A program made the translations under genes and the position numbers. Below are positions 25,194 to 32,958 of a stretch of 32,958 bases of DNA, piece after piece. The number at the start of each line of letters is the position of its first letter. The first letter of the stretch is position 1. The stretch is from positions 1-32,958 of the forward strand of contig DAHXNW010000011.1 of the NCBI GenBank assembly GCA_027365195.1, written 5' to 3'. The notes under the pieces were generated by a model. The model saw nothing but the letters and a program-made list of their open reading frames with translations. It did not search any database and had not been told where the DNA came from. This DNA is from Acetobacteraceae bacterium (GTDB taxonomy: Bacteria > Pseudomonadota > Alphaproteobacteria > Acetobacterales > Acetobacteraceae).

Positions 25194-26405
25194 ATGAATT
25201 ACGAGGCGTTTTTCAGCGATCAACTCGACGGCCTCCGCCGCGAGGGCCGCTATCGCGTGTTCGCCGATATCGAGCGCCGGGCCGGCGGCTTTCCGCGCGC
25301 CACGCATCATCGCGCGGGCGGGCGCGAGGAGGTGACGGTATGGTGCTCGAACGATTATCTCGGCATGGGGCAGCATCCCGCCGTGCTCGCCGCCATGCAC
25401 GAGGCGCTCGACAGTTGCGGCGCCGGCGCCGGCGGCACCCGCAACATCTCCGGCACCAACCACCATCATGTGGTGCTGGAGCGCGAACTCGCCGATCTGC
25501 ATGGCAAGCCGGCGGCGCTGCTGTTCTCCTCGGGCTATGTGTCGAACTGGGCGAGCCTGAGCACCCTCGCGTCCCGGCTGCCCGGCTGCGTGGTGCTCTC
25601 CGATGCGTTCAACCACGCCTCGATGATCGAGGGCATTCGCCACAGCCAGGCGCCACGGCAGATTTTCGCCCATAACGACCCCGCCGATCTCGACCGTCGG
25701 CTCGCCGCCCTCGATCCGGCGGCGCCGAAGCTCGTCGCTTTCGAATCGGTCTACAGCATGGATGGCGATATCGCGCCGATCGCCGAGATTTGCGAGGTCG
25801 CCGAGCGGCATGGCGCCATGACCTATCTCGACGAGGTGCACGCGGTCGGCCTCTATGGCCCGCGCGGCGGCGGCATCGCCGAGCGCGAGGGGCTGAGTGA
25901 CCGGCTCACCGTCATCGAAGGCACGCTGGCGAAGGGTTTCGGCGTCATCGGCGGTTACATCGCCGCTTCCAACGCGCTCTGCGATTTCGTGCGCAGCTTC
26001 TCCTCCGGCTTCATCTTCACCACCTCCCTGCCGCCGGCGGTGGCCGCCGGGGCGACCGCGAGCATCCGCCATCTGAAGGCGAGCGGGGCGGAGCGGGCGC
26101 TTCATCAGGACCGGGTGGCGGCGGTGCGGCGCGGCCTCGATGCGGTTGGCGTGCCGCATCTGGCCAACCCGAGCCACATCGTGCCGGTGATCGTGGGCGA
26201 TCCACGCTTGAGCAAATGGATCAGCGATCAGTTGCTCGATCGCTACGGCATCTATGTGCAGCCGATCAACTACCCGACGGTTGCGCGCGGCACGGAGCGG
26301 CTGCGCATCACCCCCTCGCCGCTGCATAGCGATGCCGATATCGCCCATTTGGTCGCCTCGCTTTCGGCCATCTGGTCGGAGTTGAGCTTGCGGCGCGCGG
26401 CCTGA
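25194..26405 (+). CDS. hemA: 5-aminolevulinate synthase
   Basis: [29 protein letters not shown]...[48 protein letters not shown]...[25 protein letters not shown]. Confidence 0.97.
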   Translation: MNYEAFFSDQLDGLRREGRYRVFADIERRAGGFPRATHHRAGGREEVTVWCSNDYLGMGQHPAVLAAMHEALDSCGAGAGGTRNISGTNHHHVVLERELADLHGKPAALLFSSGYVSNWASLSTLASRLPGCVVLSDAFNHASMIEGIRHSQAPRQIFAHNDPADLDRRLAALDPAAPKLVAFESVYSMDGDIAPIAEICEVAERHGAMTYLDEVHAVGLYGPRGGGIAEREGLSDRLTVIEGTLAKGFGVIGGYIAASNALCDFVRSFSSGFIFTTSLPPAVAAGATASIRHLKASGAERALHQDRVAAVRRGLDAVGVPHLANPSHIVPVIVGDPRLSKWISDQLLDRYGIYVQPINYPTVARGTERLRITPSPLHSDADIAHLVASLSAIWSELSLRRAA

Positions 26406-26422
26406 GGCAGGGGTTTTCGCCG

Positions 26423-27475
26423 ATGGCGGCGCCATCGCCGTCCGTCTCGCCCGCGCCTGCCGCCGCGCCGTTTCCCTTCGCCGCCATCGTCGGGCAGGAG
26501 GAGATGAAGCTCGCGTTGCTGATTGCCGCCGTCGATCCGGCGGTCGGCGGCGTGTTCATCTATGGCGATCGCGGCACCGGCAAATCGACCGCGGTGCGCG
26601 CGCTCGCCGCCCTGCTGCCGGGCATGCGCGCGATCGTCGGCTGTCGCTACAATTGCGATCCGGCGGGAAGGCGCGGCTGCGACGAAAGCTGCACCGTGGG
26701 GGCGGTGGTGAAATCGCATCTCGTGCCGGTGCCGGTGGTCGATCTGCCGCTCGGCGCCACCGAAGACAGGGTGGTCGGCGCGCTCGATCTGGAGGCGGCG
26801 CTGACGCGCGGGGTGAAGGCGTTCGAGCCGGGGCTGCTGGCGCGCGCCAATCGGGGCTTTCTCTACATCGACGAGGTGAACCTGCTGGAGGATCATCTGG
26901 TCGATCTGCTGCTCGACGTCGCCGCCTCGGGCGAGAACGTGGTCGAGCGGGAGGGTTTGAGCCTGCGCCACCCGGCGCGCTTCGTGCTGGTCGGCAGCGG
27001 CAACCCGGAGGAGGGCGAGTTGCGCCCGCAACTGCTCGACCGCTTCGGCCTCTCGGTCGAGGTGAAAACGCCGCAGGATTTACCCACGCGCATCGAAGTG
27101 GTGCGCCGGCGCGACGCCTTCGAGCGCGAGCCGGAGAGCTTCGCCGCCCATTGGGAGAAGGCGGGGGCCAGGCTGCGCCGGCAGATCGTCGCCGCCCGCG
27201 CCCGCCTGCCGCTCACCCTCGTGCCGGATGCGGCGCTGGAGCGGGCGGCGCTTTTGTGCATGGCGCTCGGCACCGACGGGCTGCGCGGTGAGTTGACGCT
27301 GGTGCGCGCCGCCCGCGCGCTCGCCAGCCTCGATGGCGCCGAGAGTGTCGGCGATGCCCAGCTACGCCGCGTCGCCGCAGCCGCGCTGCGCCACCGACTG
27401 CGCCGCAATCCGCTCGACGAGGCCGGCTCGACGGCGCGCGTCGCCCGCGCGGTGGACGCGTTGTTCGGCGCATGA
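26423..27475 (+). CDS. bchI: Magnesium chelatase ATPase subunit I
   Basis: FPFAAIVGQEEMKLALLIAAVDPAVGGVFIYGDRGTGKSTAVRALAALLP; FLYIDEVNLLEDHLVDLLLDVAASGENVVEREG. Confidence 0.97.
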   Translation: MAAPSPSVSPAPAAAPFPFAAIVGQEEMKLALLIAAVDPAVGGVFIYGDRGTGKSTAVRALAALLPGMRAIVGCRYNCDPAGRRGCDESCTVGAVVKSHLVPVPVVDLPLGATEDRVVGALDLEAALTRGVKAFEPGLLARANRGFLYIDEVNLLEDHLVDLLLDVAASGENVVEREGLSLRHPARFVLVGSGNPEEGELRPQLLDRFGLSVEVKTPQDLPTRIEVVRRRDAFEREPESFAAHWEKAGARLRRQIVAARARLPLTLVPDAALERAALLCMALGTDGLRGELTLVRAARALASLDGAESVGDAQLRRVAAAALRHRLRRNPLDEAGSTARVARAVDALFGA

Positions 27476-29271
27476 GCGGGGGCATGGCCGCGCCCGCTCC
27501 TTCGCCGTGGCAGGACGCGCTGCACGTCGCGGCGCTGTTCGCGCGCGATCCGCACGGCCTCGGCGGCGTAGTGCTGCGCGCGCTGCCCGGGCCGGTGCGC
27601 GATCGCTGGCTGGCAGCCCTGCGTGCCGCCCTGCCGGTGGCGATGACGCTGCGCCGCGTGCCGCTCAATGTCGCCGACGACCGGTTGCTCGGCGGGCTCG
27701 ATCTGGCGGCGACGCTGCAGGCCGGCCGGCCGGTGCTGCAAGTCGGGTTGCTCAGCGAGGCGGATGGCGGCGTGGTGCTGCTGGCGATGGCCGAGCAGCG
27801 TGCGCCGGGCGAGGTCGCACGCCTCGCCGCCGTGCTCGATAGCGGCGTGGTGGCGTTGCAGCGCGATGGGCTGGAACGCACCCTGCCGGCGCGCATCGGC
27901 GTGGTGGCGCTCGACGAGGGCATGGCGGAGGAGGAACGCACGGCGCCGGCGTTGGCCGATCGGCTGGCGTTCCTCGTCGATCTCACCGCCATTGGGCTGC
28001 GCGAGGCGGCGGATGGCCCGCAGGCCACCGGCCTTGCCGTGCCTGTCGCCTCGGTGCGGGCGGCGGAGGCGGTGCTGGAAGGTTTGAGCGCGGCGGCGCT
28101 GGCGCTCGGGGTGTTCTCGCTGCGCGCGCCGCTGCTCGCGCTGCGTGCCGCGCGCGCCGCCGCGGCGCTGGCCGGACGCCGCGAGGTGAGCACCGAGGAT
28201 GCCGCCCTCGCCGCCCGGCTGGTGCTCGCCCCGCGCGCCACGAGACTGCCACAGGAGGCGCCGCCGCCGGAGGCCGAGGCACCACCGCCCGAGATGGAGA
28301 GCGGCCCGGACGGCGCCGATCGGGGCGATGCGCCGGCCGAGTTGCCAACGCCGGAGGAGCCGGCTTCGGAGACGCCAGGATTGGAGGACATCGTGCTGGC
28401 GGCGGCGCAGGCGGCAATCCCGGCCGGGCTGCTGGCCGAATTGCGGCTAGCCGACGGGATGCGCGCCCGCGCCCGTCTCGCCGGTGCCGCGCTGCGTCCG
28501 CGCGCGGCGCTGCGTGGCCGGCCCGCCGGGGTGCGGCGCGGCGCATGGCGGGCGGGCGCGCGGCTGCATCTGGTGGAAACCCTGCGCGCCGCCGCGCCCT
28601 GGCAGACGATCCGGCGGCCGACGATCGGGCAGGGGGCGGCGTCGGATGCGCGGATTGCCGTGCGGCCGGAGGATTTCCGCCTGCGCCGCTTCACCCGGCG
28701 CGCCCGCACCACCACCATTTTCGTCGTCGATGCCTCCGGCTCGGCGGCGCTGCATCGGCTGGGCGAGGCGAAAGGCGCGGTCGAGTTGCTGCTCGCGCAA
28801 TGCTACGTGCGGCGCGACCGGGTGGCGCTGATCGCCTTTCGCGGCCGGACGGCGAGCCTGCTGCTGCCGCCGACCGCTTCGCTGCTGCGCGCCCGGCGCA
28901 GCCTCGCCGGCCTCGCCGGGGGTGGTGGCACGCCGCTCGCCGCCGGGATCGATGCCGCCGTGGCGCTCGCCGATAATGTCGCGCGCGCCGGCGATACGCC
29001 GCTGGTGGTGCTGCTCACCGATGGCCAGGCCAATATCGCCGCCGATGGCACGCCGGGCCGGCCGGCCGCACGGCTGGAGGCGGAAGCGGCGGCGCGGCGC
29101 GCGAGGATCGCCGGCGTGCGCGTGCTGCTGATCGATACCGCGCCGAAACCGCAGCCGCTGGCGCGCAGCCTCGCCACGCTTCTGGCGGCGCAGTATCTGC
29201 CGCTGCCGCAGGCCGACGCGTCGCAGCTTTCGCGCGCCATCGCCGGCGCCAGTGCGCGGCGTGTGGCATGA
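27472..29271 (+). CDS. bchD: Magnesium chelatase subunit D
   Basis: AAA-like N-terminus, acidic/Pro-rich linker, C-terminal vWA domain TIFVVDASGSAALHRLGEAKGAVELLLAQCYVRRDRVALIAFRG; ATGA overlaps on both sides. Confidence 0.96.
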   Translation: MSGGMAAPAPSPWQDALHVAALFARDPHGLGGVVLRALPGPVRDRWLAALRAALPVAMTLRRVPLNVADDRLLGGLDLAATLQAGRPVLQVGLLSEADGGVVLLAMAEQRAPGEVARLAAVLDSGVVALQRDGLERTLPARIGVVALDEGMAEEERTAPALADRLAFLVDLTAIGLREAADGPQATGLAVPVASVRAAEAVLEGLSAAALALGVFSLRAPLLALRAARAAAALAGRREVSTEDAALAARLVLAPRATRLPQEAPPPEAEAPPPEMESGPDGADRGDAPAELPTPEEPASETPGLEDIVLAAAQAAIPAGLLAELRLADGMRARARLAGAALRPRAALRGRPAGVRRGAWRAGARLHLVETLRAAAPWQTIRRPTIGQGAASDARIAVRPEDFRLRRFTRRARTTTIFVVDASGSAALHRLGEAKGAVELLLAQCYVRRDRVALIAFRGRTASLLLPPTASLLRARRSLAGLAGGGGTPLAAGIDAAVALADNVARAGDTPLVVLLTDGQANIAADGTPGRPAARLEAEAAARRARIAGVRVLLIDTAPKPQPLARSLATLLAAQYLPLPQADASQLSRAIAGASARRVA

Positions 29272-30182
29272 GCGGCCGTCTCGACTGGGCGCGTGACGGG
29301 TGGGACTGGCCGAACCGGCAGAGCAGCCGCTTCCTGCAGGCCGGCGGGATCGACTGGCACGTGCAGACGCTGGGCAGCGGGCCGCCGCTGCTGCTGCTGC
29401 ATGGCACCGGGGCATCGACGCATTCCTGGCGGTGCCTCGCGCCGTTGCTGGCGCGGCATTTCAGTGTGGTGGCGCCGGATTTGCCCGGCCATGGGTTCAC
29501 CGGCCCGGCGCCGCGCAGTTCGCTGCCGGCGATGGCCGCGGCGGTCGCCGCACTGCTCGCGGCGCTGGCGTGCGAGCCGGTGCTGGTGGTCGGGCATTCG
29601 GCGGGGGCGGCGATTCTGGTGCAACTCTGCCTCGACCGGCGCATCGCGCCGCGCGGGCTGGTGAGCCTGAACGGTGCGCTGTTGCCGTTGCGTGGGTTGC
29701 CCGGGCAGATTTTCGCCCCGGTCGCGCGGCTGATGGTGGCACTCCCGTTGGTGCCACGGGTGTTCGCCCGCCTTGCCGCCGAGCGCAGCGTGCTGGAGCA
29801 GTTGGTGCGCGATACCGGCTCCACCCTCGATGCCGCGGGGCGTGATCTCTATGCGCGGCTCGCGCGCAACCCTGCCCATGTCGCCGGCGCGCTCGGCATG
29901 ATGGCGCAATGGGATCTGCGGCCGCTGCCCGCCGCGTTGCCGGGGTTGCAACCACGGCTGCTGCTGATCGCCGGGGCGCAGGACCGGCTGATCGCACCGG
30001 CGGAAGCGCGCCGGGTGGCGGCCCTGGTGCCGGGTGCAGCCCTGGTGACGCTGCCCGGCCTCGGCCATCTGGCGCATGAGGAGGCGCCGGAGCGGGTCGG
30101 CGAGTTGGTGGTCGATTTTGCCCGCACGCTCGGCGTGCCGGCGCCAGCGGTGGCGGAAAAGGCGACGGCATGGGCGCGCTGA
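29268..30182 (+). CDS. bchO: BchO, alpha/beta hydrolase (magnesium chelatase accessory protein)
   Basis: GPPLLLLHGTGASTHSWRCLAPLLARHFSVVAPDLPGHGFT...VVGHSAGAAILVQLCLDRR; follows bchD. Confidence 0.93.
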   Translation: MSGRLDWARDGWDWPNRQSSRFLQAGGIDWHVQTLGSGPPLLLLHGTGASTHSWRCLAPLLARHFSVVAPDLPGHGFTGPAPRSSLPAMAAAVAALLAALACEPVLVVGHSAGAAILVQLCLDRRIAPRGLVSLNGALLPLRGLPGQIFAPVARLMVALPLVPRVFARLAAERSVLEQLVRDTGSTLDAAGRDLYARLARNPAHVAGALGMMAQWDLRPLPAALPGLQPRLLLIAGAQDRLIAPAEARRVAALVPGAALVTLPGLGHLAHEEAPERVGELVVDFARTLGVPAPAVAEKATAWAR

Positions 30183-30436
30183 TGCAGGGCACGGCGCTCG
30201 CCGATACGGTGTTGGCGGTGATGGCGCTGGAGGCGCTGGTGGTGTTGGTCTGGTCGCGATTGGGGGATCGCGGCCTCGATCTCGCGGTGGGGCTGCTGCC
30301 GGGCGCCTGCCTCGTGCTGGCGCTGCGCGAAGCGCTGTTGCGGGCGGATTGGCGCTGGATCGGTCTCGCGCTCGGCGGCGCGTTGATCGCGCACGCCGCC
30401 GATCTGCGCCGGCGCCTGCGCCGGGTGGCGCGATGA
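30170..30436 (+). CDS. Small hydrophobic membrane protein of unknown function (88 aa)
   Basis: MGALMQGTALADTVLAVMALEALVVLVWSRLGDRGLDLAVGLLPGACLVLALREALLRADWRWIGLALGGALIAHAADLRRRLRRVAR; coupled to bchO (13-bp overlap) and crtI (ATGA). Confidence 0.75.
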   Translation: MGALMQGTALADTVLAVMALEALVVLVWSRLGDRGLDLAVGLLPGACLVLALREALLRADWRWIGLALGGALIAHAADLRRRLRRVAR

Positions 30437-31947
30437 GGCTCGATGCGGCGCGCGCTGGGCGGCCGGCCCCTCATGCGGTGGTGATCGGCAGTGGTTTCGG
30501 CGGGCTCGCCGCCGCGATCCGCCTCGGCGCGCGCGGCTATCGGGTGAGCGTGCTGGAGCGGCTCGCGACACCGGGCGGCCGGGCGCGGGTGTTCCGCCAG
30601 GATGGCTTCACCTTCGATGCCGGCCCGACCATCATCACCGCACCGTTTCTGCTCGAAGAGTTGTGGCAGCTCTGCGGCAAGCGGCTCGCCGACGATGTCG
30701 AGCTGCGCCCGGTGGCACCGTTCTATCGCATCCGCTTCGACGATGGCGCCTGGTTCGATTACAGCGGCGATGCGGCGGCGATGCGCGCCGAGGTGGCGCG
30801 TTTCGCGCCGGGCGATGTGGCCGGCTACGAGCGCTTCATGCGACATAGCGAGGCGATCTTTCGCATCGGCTTCGAGCAGTTGGGCGATGCCTCCTTCGAC
30901 CGCTTCACCGCCATGCTGCGCATTCTGCCCGATCTGCTGCGTCTCGGCGGCTGGCGCAGCGTGCATGGGCTGGTCGCGCGCTACATCAAAGACCCGCGGC
31001 TGCGCGTCGTTTTCAGCTATCACCCGCTGCTGATCGGCGGCAATCCGTTCAGCGCCAGCGCGATCTATTGCCTGATCGCCTTTCTCGAACGGCGCTGGGG
31101 CGTGCATTACGTGATCGGCGGCACCGGCCGGCTGATCGCGGGCATGGCCGCACTGATCGCGGGGCAGGGCGGGGAGCTGCGCCAGAACGCGGAGGTGGCG
31201 GAGATTGTGTTGCGCGACGGTGCCGCCTGCGGCGTGCGCCTCGCCTCCGGGGAATTTGTGGCCGCCGACATCGTCGTCTCCAACGCCGATTCCGCCTGGA
31301 CCCTCCGCCATCTGCTGCCGCCCGCCGCGCGCCGGCGCTGGAGCGACCGCAAGCTCGACCGCGCGCACTATTCCATGGGGCTGTTCGTCTGGTATTTCGG
31401 CACCAGCCGGCGCTATCCGGAGGTGGCGCATCACAGCATTCTGCTTGGCCCGCGCTATCGCGGCCTGCTCGACGATATTTTCACCAAACAGCGTCTGGCG
31501 GCGGATTTCAGCCTCTATCTGCACCGACCGACGGCGAGCGATGCCTCGCTCGCGCCGCCCGGCTGCGATGCGTTCTACGTGCTCTCGCCGGTGCCCAATC
31601 TGCAGAGCGGCATCGACTGGCAAAGCGCCGCCGAACCGTACCGCCAGGCGATCGCGCGGCATCTGGAGGCGACGCTGTTGCCGGGGCTGGAGGCGTCTTT
31701 GTTGTCCTCGCGGGTGATGACGCCGCAGGATTTTCACGACGATCTGCTCAGCCCGCATGGCGCGGGTTTCGGGCTGGAGCCGGTGCTGCGGCAGAGCGCA
31801 TGGTTCCGCCCGCACAACCGCAGCGAGGAGGTTGCGCGTCTCTTCCTCGTCGGTGCTGGCACGCATCCGGGCGCCGGTGTGCCGGGCGTGCTCTCCTCGG
31901 CGCGTGTTCTCGACAGGGTGGTGCCGCATGCCTCCGAACTCGTCTGA
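30433..31947 (+). CDS. crtI: Phytoene desaturase
   Basis: HAVVIGSGFGGLAAAIRLGARGYRVSVLERLATPGGRARVFRQDGFTFDAGPTIITAPFLLEELW...LFLVGAGTHPGAGVPGVLSSARVLDRVV. Confidence 0.95.
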   Translation: MRLDAARAGRPAPHAVVIGSGFGGLAAAIRLGARGYRVSVLERLATPGGRARVFRQDGFTFDAGPTIITAPFLLEELWQLCGKRLADDVELRPVAPFYRIRFDDGAWFDYSGDAAAMRAEVARFAPGDVAGYERFMRHSEAIFRIGFEQLGDASFDRFTAMLRILPDLLRLGGWRSVHGLVARYIKDPRLRVVFSYHPLLIGGNPFSASAIYCLIAFLERRWGVHYVIGGTGRLIAGMAALIAGQGGELRQNAEVAEIVLRDGAACGVRLASGEFVAADIVVSNADSAWTLRHLLPPAARRRWSDRKLDRAHYSMGLFVWYFGTSRRYPEVAHHSILLGPRYRGLLDDIFTKQRLAADFSLYLHRPTASDASLAPPGCDAFYVLSPVPNLQSGIDWQSAAEPYRQAIARHLEATLLPGLEASLLSSRVMTPQDFHDDLLSPHGAGFGLEPVLRQSAWFRPHNRSEEVARLFLVGAGTHPGAGVPGVLSSARVLDRVVPHASELV

Positions 31948-32958
31948 AGCCACCGATCCGGGGGCCGCTGATCTGGCCGAGTGCCGCGCGCTGCTACGGG
32001 GCGGCTCGCGCAGTTTCCACGCCGCCTCGCGCCTGCTGCCGCGCCGGGTGCGGGCGCCGGCGGCGGCCCTCTATGCTTTCTGCCGCCTCGCCGATGACGC
32101 GATCGACACGCCGGGTGCCGGGCCGGTCGCCCTCGAGTCGCTCTATGCACGGCTTGCGGCGGCCTATCGCGGCGATCCGGCACCGATCGCCGCCGACCGC
32201 GCGCTCGCCGCCGTGCTCGCCCGGCATGCGATTCCGCGCGCGCTGCCCGAGGCGCTGCTGGAGGGTTTCGCCTGGGACGCCGAGGCGCGCCAGTATGACG
32301 ATCTCGCCGCGTTACAGGATTATGCGGCGCGGGTGGCGGGAACGGTCGGGGCGATGATGGCGCTGCTGATGGGCGCGGATGACGCCGCGACGCTCGCGCG
32401 CGCCAGCGAACTCGGCGTGGCGATGCAACTCACCAATATCGCTCGTGACGTGGGCGAGGATGCGAGCGCCGGCCGGCTCTATCTGCCGCTCGACTGGCTG
32501 CGCGAGGCGGGGATCGAGCCGCAGGCGTGGCTCGCGCAGCCGCGCTTCGATGCGGCACTGGCCGGGGTGATCGCCCGGCTGCTCGCCGCTGCGGAGACGC
32601 TCTATGCGCGTGCCGCGCCGGGCATCGCCCGGCTGCCGCATGGTTGCCGCCCGGCGATCCGCGCCGCCGCCGCATTGTATGCCGAGATCGGCCGCGCCGT
32701 GATGCAGCCGGGGCATGACCCGGTGCGGCGTCGTGCCGTGGTGCCCGGGCGGCGCAAGCTCGTGCTGCTCGCCCGTGCCGTGCTGCCCGCGAAGGCTCGT
32801 GAGACGCCGCTCGCATCGCCGCTGCCGGCGGTGCGTTTTCTGGTCGAAGCGGCGGCAAGGCCGCCGCGCGCGACGGCGCCGACGCTCTGGCAGCGCGCCG
32901 ATCAGCGTCTGGCCTGGCTGATCGCCTTGTTCGACCGGCTTGAGCGCGACGCATTTGA
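31928..32958 (+). CDS. crtB: Phytoene synthase (3' end beyond the window)
   Basis: Manual translation from ATG 31928: MPPNSSEATDPGAADLAECRALLRGGSRSFHAASRLLPRRVRAPAAALYAFCRLADDAID...MQLTNIARDVGEDASAGRLYLPLDWL; still open at the last base (final tga is out of frame). Confidence 0.93.
   Translation, partial: MPPNSSEATDPGAADLAECRALLRGGSRSFHAASRLLPRRVRAPAAALYAFCRLADDAIDTPGAGPVALESLYARLAAAYRGDPAPIAADRALAAVLARHAIPRALPEALLEGFAWDAEARQYDDLAALQDYAARVAGTVGAMMALLMGADDAATLARASELGVAMQLTNIARDVGEDASAGRLYLPLDWLREAGIEPQAWLAQPRFDAALAGVIARLLAAAETLYARAAPGIARLPHGCRPAIRAAAALYAEIGRAVMQPGHDPVRRRAVVPGRRKLVLLARAVLPAKARETPLASPLPAVRFLVEAAARPPRATAPTLWQRADQRLAWLIALFDRLERDAF

Noticed and set aside
29497-31953. 818-aa minus-strand ORF antisense to bchO/crtI
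   Set aside because: Opposite well-supported genes; no domain signature.
32956-32958. TGA at the window end as the crtB stop codon
   Set aside because: It is out of frame with the ATG at 31928; crtB remains open at the edge.

Overview
The window is a high-GC alphaproteobacterial photosynthesis gene cluster (PGC). It contains two divergent operons separated by a ~300 bp regulatory gap (about 9634-9937). The minus-strand arm reads ppaA/aerR-ppsR-bchG-bch2(pucC-like)-bchP-tspO-hemC, flanked by a polyprenyl glycosylphosphotransferase, sdhE and the 5' end of mfd. The plus-strand arm reads bchF-bchN-bchB-bchH-bchL-bchM-lhaA-puhA-puhB-puhC-orf93-acsF-[puhE::COG0523 GTPase]-hemA-bchI-bchD-bchO-orf88-crtI-crtB; crtB is still open at the window end. 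Most junctions are overlapping start/stop codons. The standout feature is one uninterrupted 593-codon ORF (23348-25129). It joins the PuhE membrane protein to a complete COG0523/CobW-type metallochaperone GTPase with [13 protein letters not shown] and NKAD motifs and an HHDHA-type His-rich tract. It lies between the oxidative cyclase gene acsF and hemA/bchI/bchD. This suggests a membrane-tethered metal (Zn or Mg) delivery or allocation module dedicated to bacteriochlorophyll or reaction-centre assembly; a link to Zn-bacteriochlorophyll (known in Acidiphilium) is a testable hypothesis. Secondary observations: a TGT-N12-ACA PpsR-type palindrome lying across the bchF start codon plus a 7-codon leader ORF; a small ORF upstream of acsF that may be a cyclase auxiliary subunit; hemC embedded in the ppsR/bchG operon; a single-Cys PpsR with a GER[MA] repeat linker; and an uncharacterised 88-aa membrane ORF between bchO and crtI. 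No tRNA, rRNA, CRISPR or transposon was recognised. Product names come from motif recognition only; no searches were run.
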